Assembly: GCF_003148765.1 (NCBI RefSeq)
Contig: NZ_QGGV01000002.1
Span: 1 to 64,000, forward strand
DNA: 64,000 bases
Direction: 5' to 3'
Source: Silicimonas algicola
GTDB lineage: Bacteria > Pseudomonadota > Alphaproteobacteria > Rhodobacterales > Rhodobacteraceae
Numbering within the stretch: the first letter of the stretch is position 1; each line of letters opens with the position of its first letter. Position numbers and translations under genes: made by a program. Positions 63,456 to 64,000 of the stretch are shown here, in pieces. The notes beneath the pieces are model-generated. The model was not told the origin of the DNA. It did no database searches and saw only the letters and a list, made by a program, of their open reading frames with translations.

Positions 63456-64000
63456 TCATCGTCCTTTCCAGACGGGGTCGCGTTTCTCGGCAAAGGCGCG
63501 GGCGCCTTCCTTCTGGTCGTCCGAACGGTACAGCCTCTCGACCGTGGCGAACTGGCTCTTGGTAATCCGGTTCATGGCGTCCTGGAACGTCATCGCCTCG
63601 GCCTCGCGCACGATCTCCTTGATCGCGGCCTGGACGAGGGGCGGGCCGGCTGCAAGCTGGTCGGCCAGCGCGCGGGCCTCGGCCATCAGGTCGGCGGCGG
63701 GAAGGATGCGGTTGACAAGCCCCCACCGCGCCGCCTCCTCGGCGTCGAGCCAGCGGCCGGTCAGCAGCATCTCCATCGCGATGTGATAGGGGATGCGCTT
63801 CGGCAGCTTGACCGAGGCTGCGTCCGCGACGGTGCCCGAACGGATTTCCGGGAGGGCGAAGGTCGCGTGTTCGGCGGCGAGGATCAGGTCGGCCGACAAC
63901 GCCAGCTCCAGACCGCCGCCGCAGCAGATGCCGTTCACGGCGGCGATGACGGGCTTGTTGAGGCCGCGCAACTCCTGCAGCCCGCCGAAACCGCCCTTGC
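63456..64000 (-). CDS. CaiD-like enoyl-CoA hydratase, truncated by the window edge
   Basis: The visible 180 residues are the C-terminal two thirds of a crotonase: GFGGLQELRGLNKPVIAAV, GGGLELALSADLILAAEH, FALPEIRSGTVADAASVKLP and the tail AFAEKRDPVWKGR. The last motif is nearly identical to the C-terminus of carnitinyl-CoA dehydratase (CaiD). The two crotonase glutamates are in GGGLELALSAD and FALPEIRSG. The reading frame stays open to base 64000, so the start is outside the window. A CaiD-like hydration of an enoyl-CoA is likely. Confidence 0.88.
   Translation of the reverse strand, partial: KGGFGGLQELRGLNKPVIAAVNGICCGGGLELALSADLILAAEHATFALPEIRSGTVADAASVKLPKRIPYHIAMEMLLTGRWLDAEEAARWGLVNRILPAADLMAEARALADQLAAGPPLVQAAIKEIVREAEAMTFQDAMNRITKSQFATVERLYRSDDQKEGARAFAEKRDPVWKGR

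Overview
The window is high-GC DNA with short intergenic gaps, long translationally coupled operons and many ATG, GTG and TTG starts behind GGAG-type ribosome binding sites. Gene content (tripartite tricarboxylate transporters, a TRAP transporter, several ABC sugar transporters, a short-chain fatty acyl type regulator) points to an alphaproteobacterium, most likely of the Rhodobacterales/Roseobacter group. I see no rRNA, tRNA, CRISPR array, insertion sequence or prophage gene. No gap between genes exceeds 300 bases. The window reads as a chain of catabolic modules, each with its own transporter and regulator.

Region 1 (1-17.8 kb) is an oxalate / one-carbon / serine-cycle locus. A GntR regulator leads an operon of oxalyl-CoA decarboxylase (oxc), formyl-CoA transferase (frc), a stand-alone formyl-THF hydrolase/transferase domain, formate-THF ligase (fhs), a universal stress protein and a tripartite transporter. 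After a clear terminator come a ketopantoate-reductase-like enzyme (candidate oxalyl-CoA reductase), a convergent ScfR-type regulator, and a glyA-sgaA-hprA operon that converts glyoxylate and C1 units to glycerate. The palindrome TGGTATACCA lies in front of both the gntR-oxc and the glyA operons, and a degenerate copy precedes a leftward operon that ends in a truncated CoA-ligase beta subunit. This suggests one regulon.

Region 2 (17.8-31.7 kb) holds a sterol-desaturase-like gene with a LacI regulator and an AbrB-type transporter. It continues with a GntR-controlled tricarballylate/aconitate-type cluster: tcuA, tcuB, a second tripartite transporter with a long TctA, a PrpF-type isomerase, a 69-residue unknown, a ThDP enzyme and a 2-hydroxyacid dehydrogenase.

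Region 3 (31.6-48.4 kb) is a polyol/sugar region. It has a LysR gene facing a small oxidoreductase operon, then a leftward operon (SorC-type regulator, tagatose-3-epimerase-like, PfkB kinase, GatZ-like protein, three SDRs). Divergent from that is a sorbitol/mannitol-type ABC transporter with a xylitol/sorbitol dehydrogenase and a HAD phosphatase. The enzymes fit a polyol to ketose to tagatose-6-phosphate to fructose-6-phosphate route.

Region 4 (48.5-56.8 kb) pairs a di-heme peroxidase with a CRTAC1/ASPIC repeat protein. The CRTAC1 gene is the last gene of a xylose-type ABC transporter plus ribitol-dehydrogenase-like operon, and a ROK repressor is encoded divergently from it.

Region 5 (56.8-64 kb) has an acyl-CoA dehydrogenase, a CaiB-type CoA transferase and a DUF3237 protein facing a TRAP transporter, a BKACE enzyme and a CaiD-like crotonase that runs off the window. 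This is probably a CoA-dependent pathway for an imported organic acid, possibly a carnitine relative.

A recurring architectural feature is a strong GC stem-loop without a U-tract between the solute-binding-protein gene and the next permease gene, seen in four of the five transporter operons.
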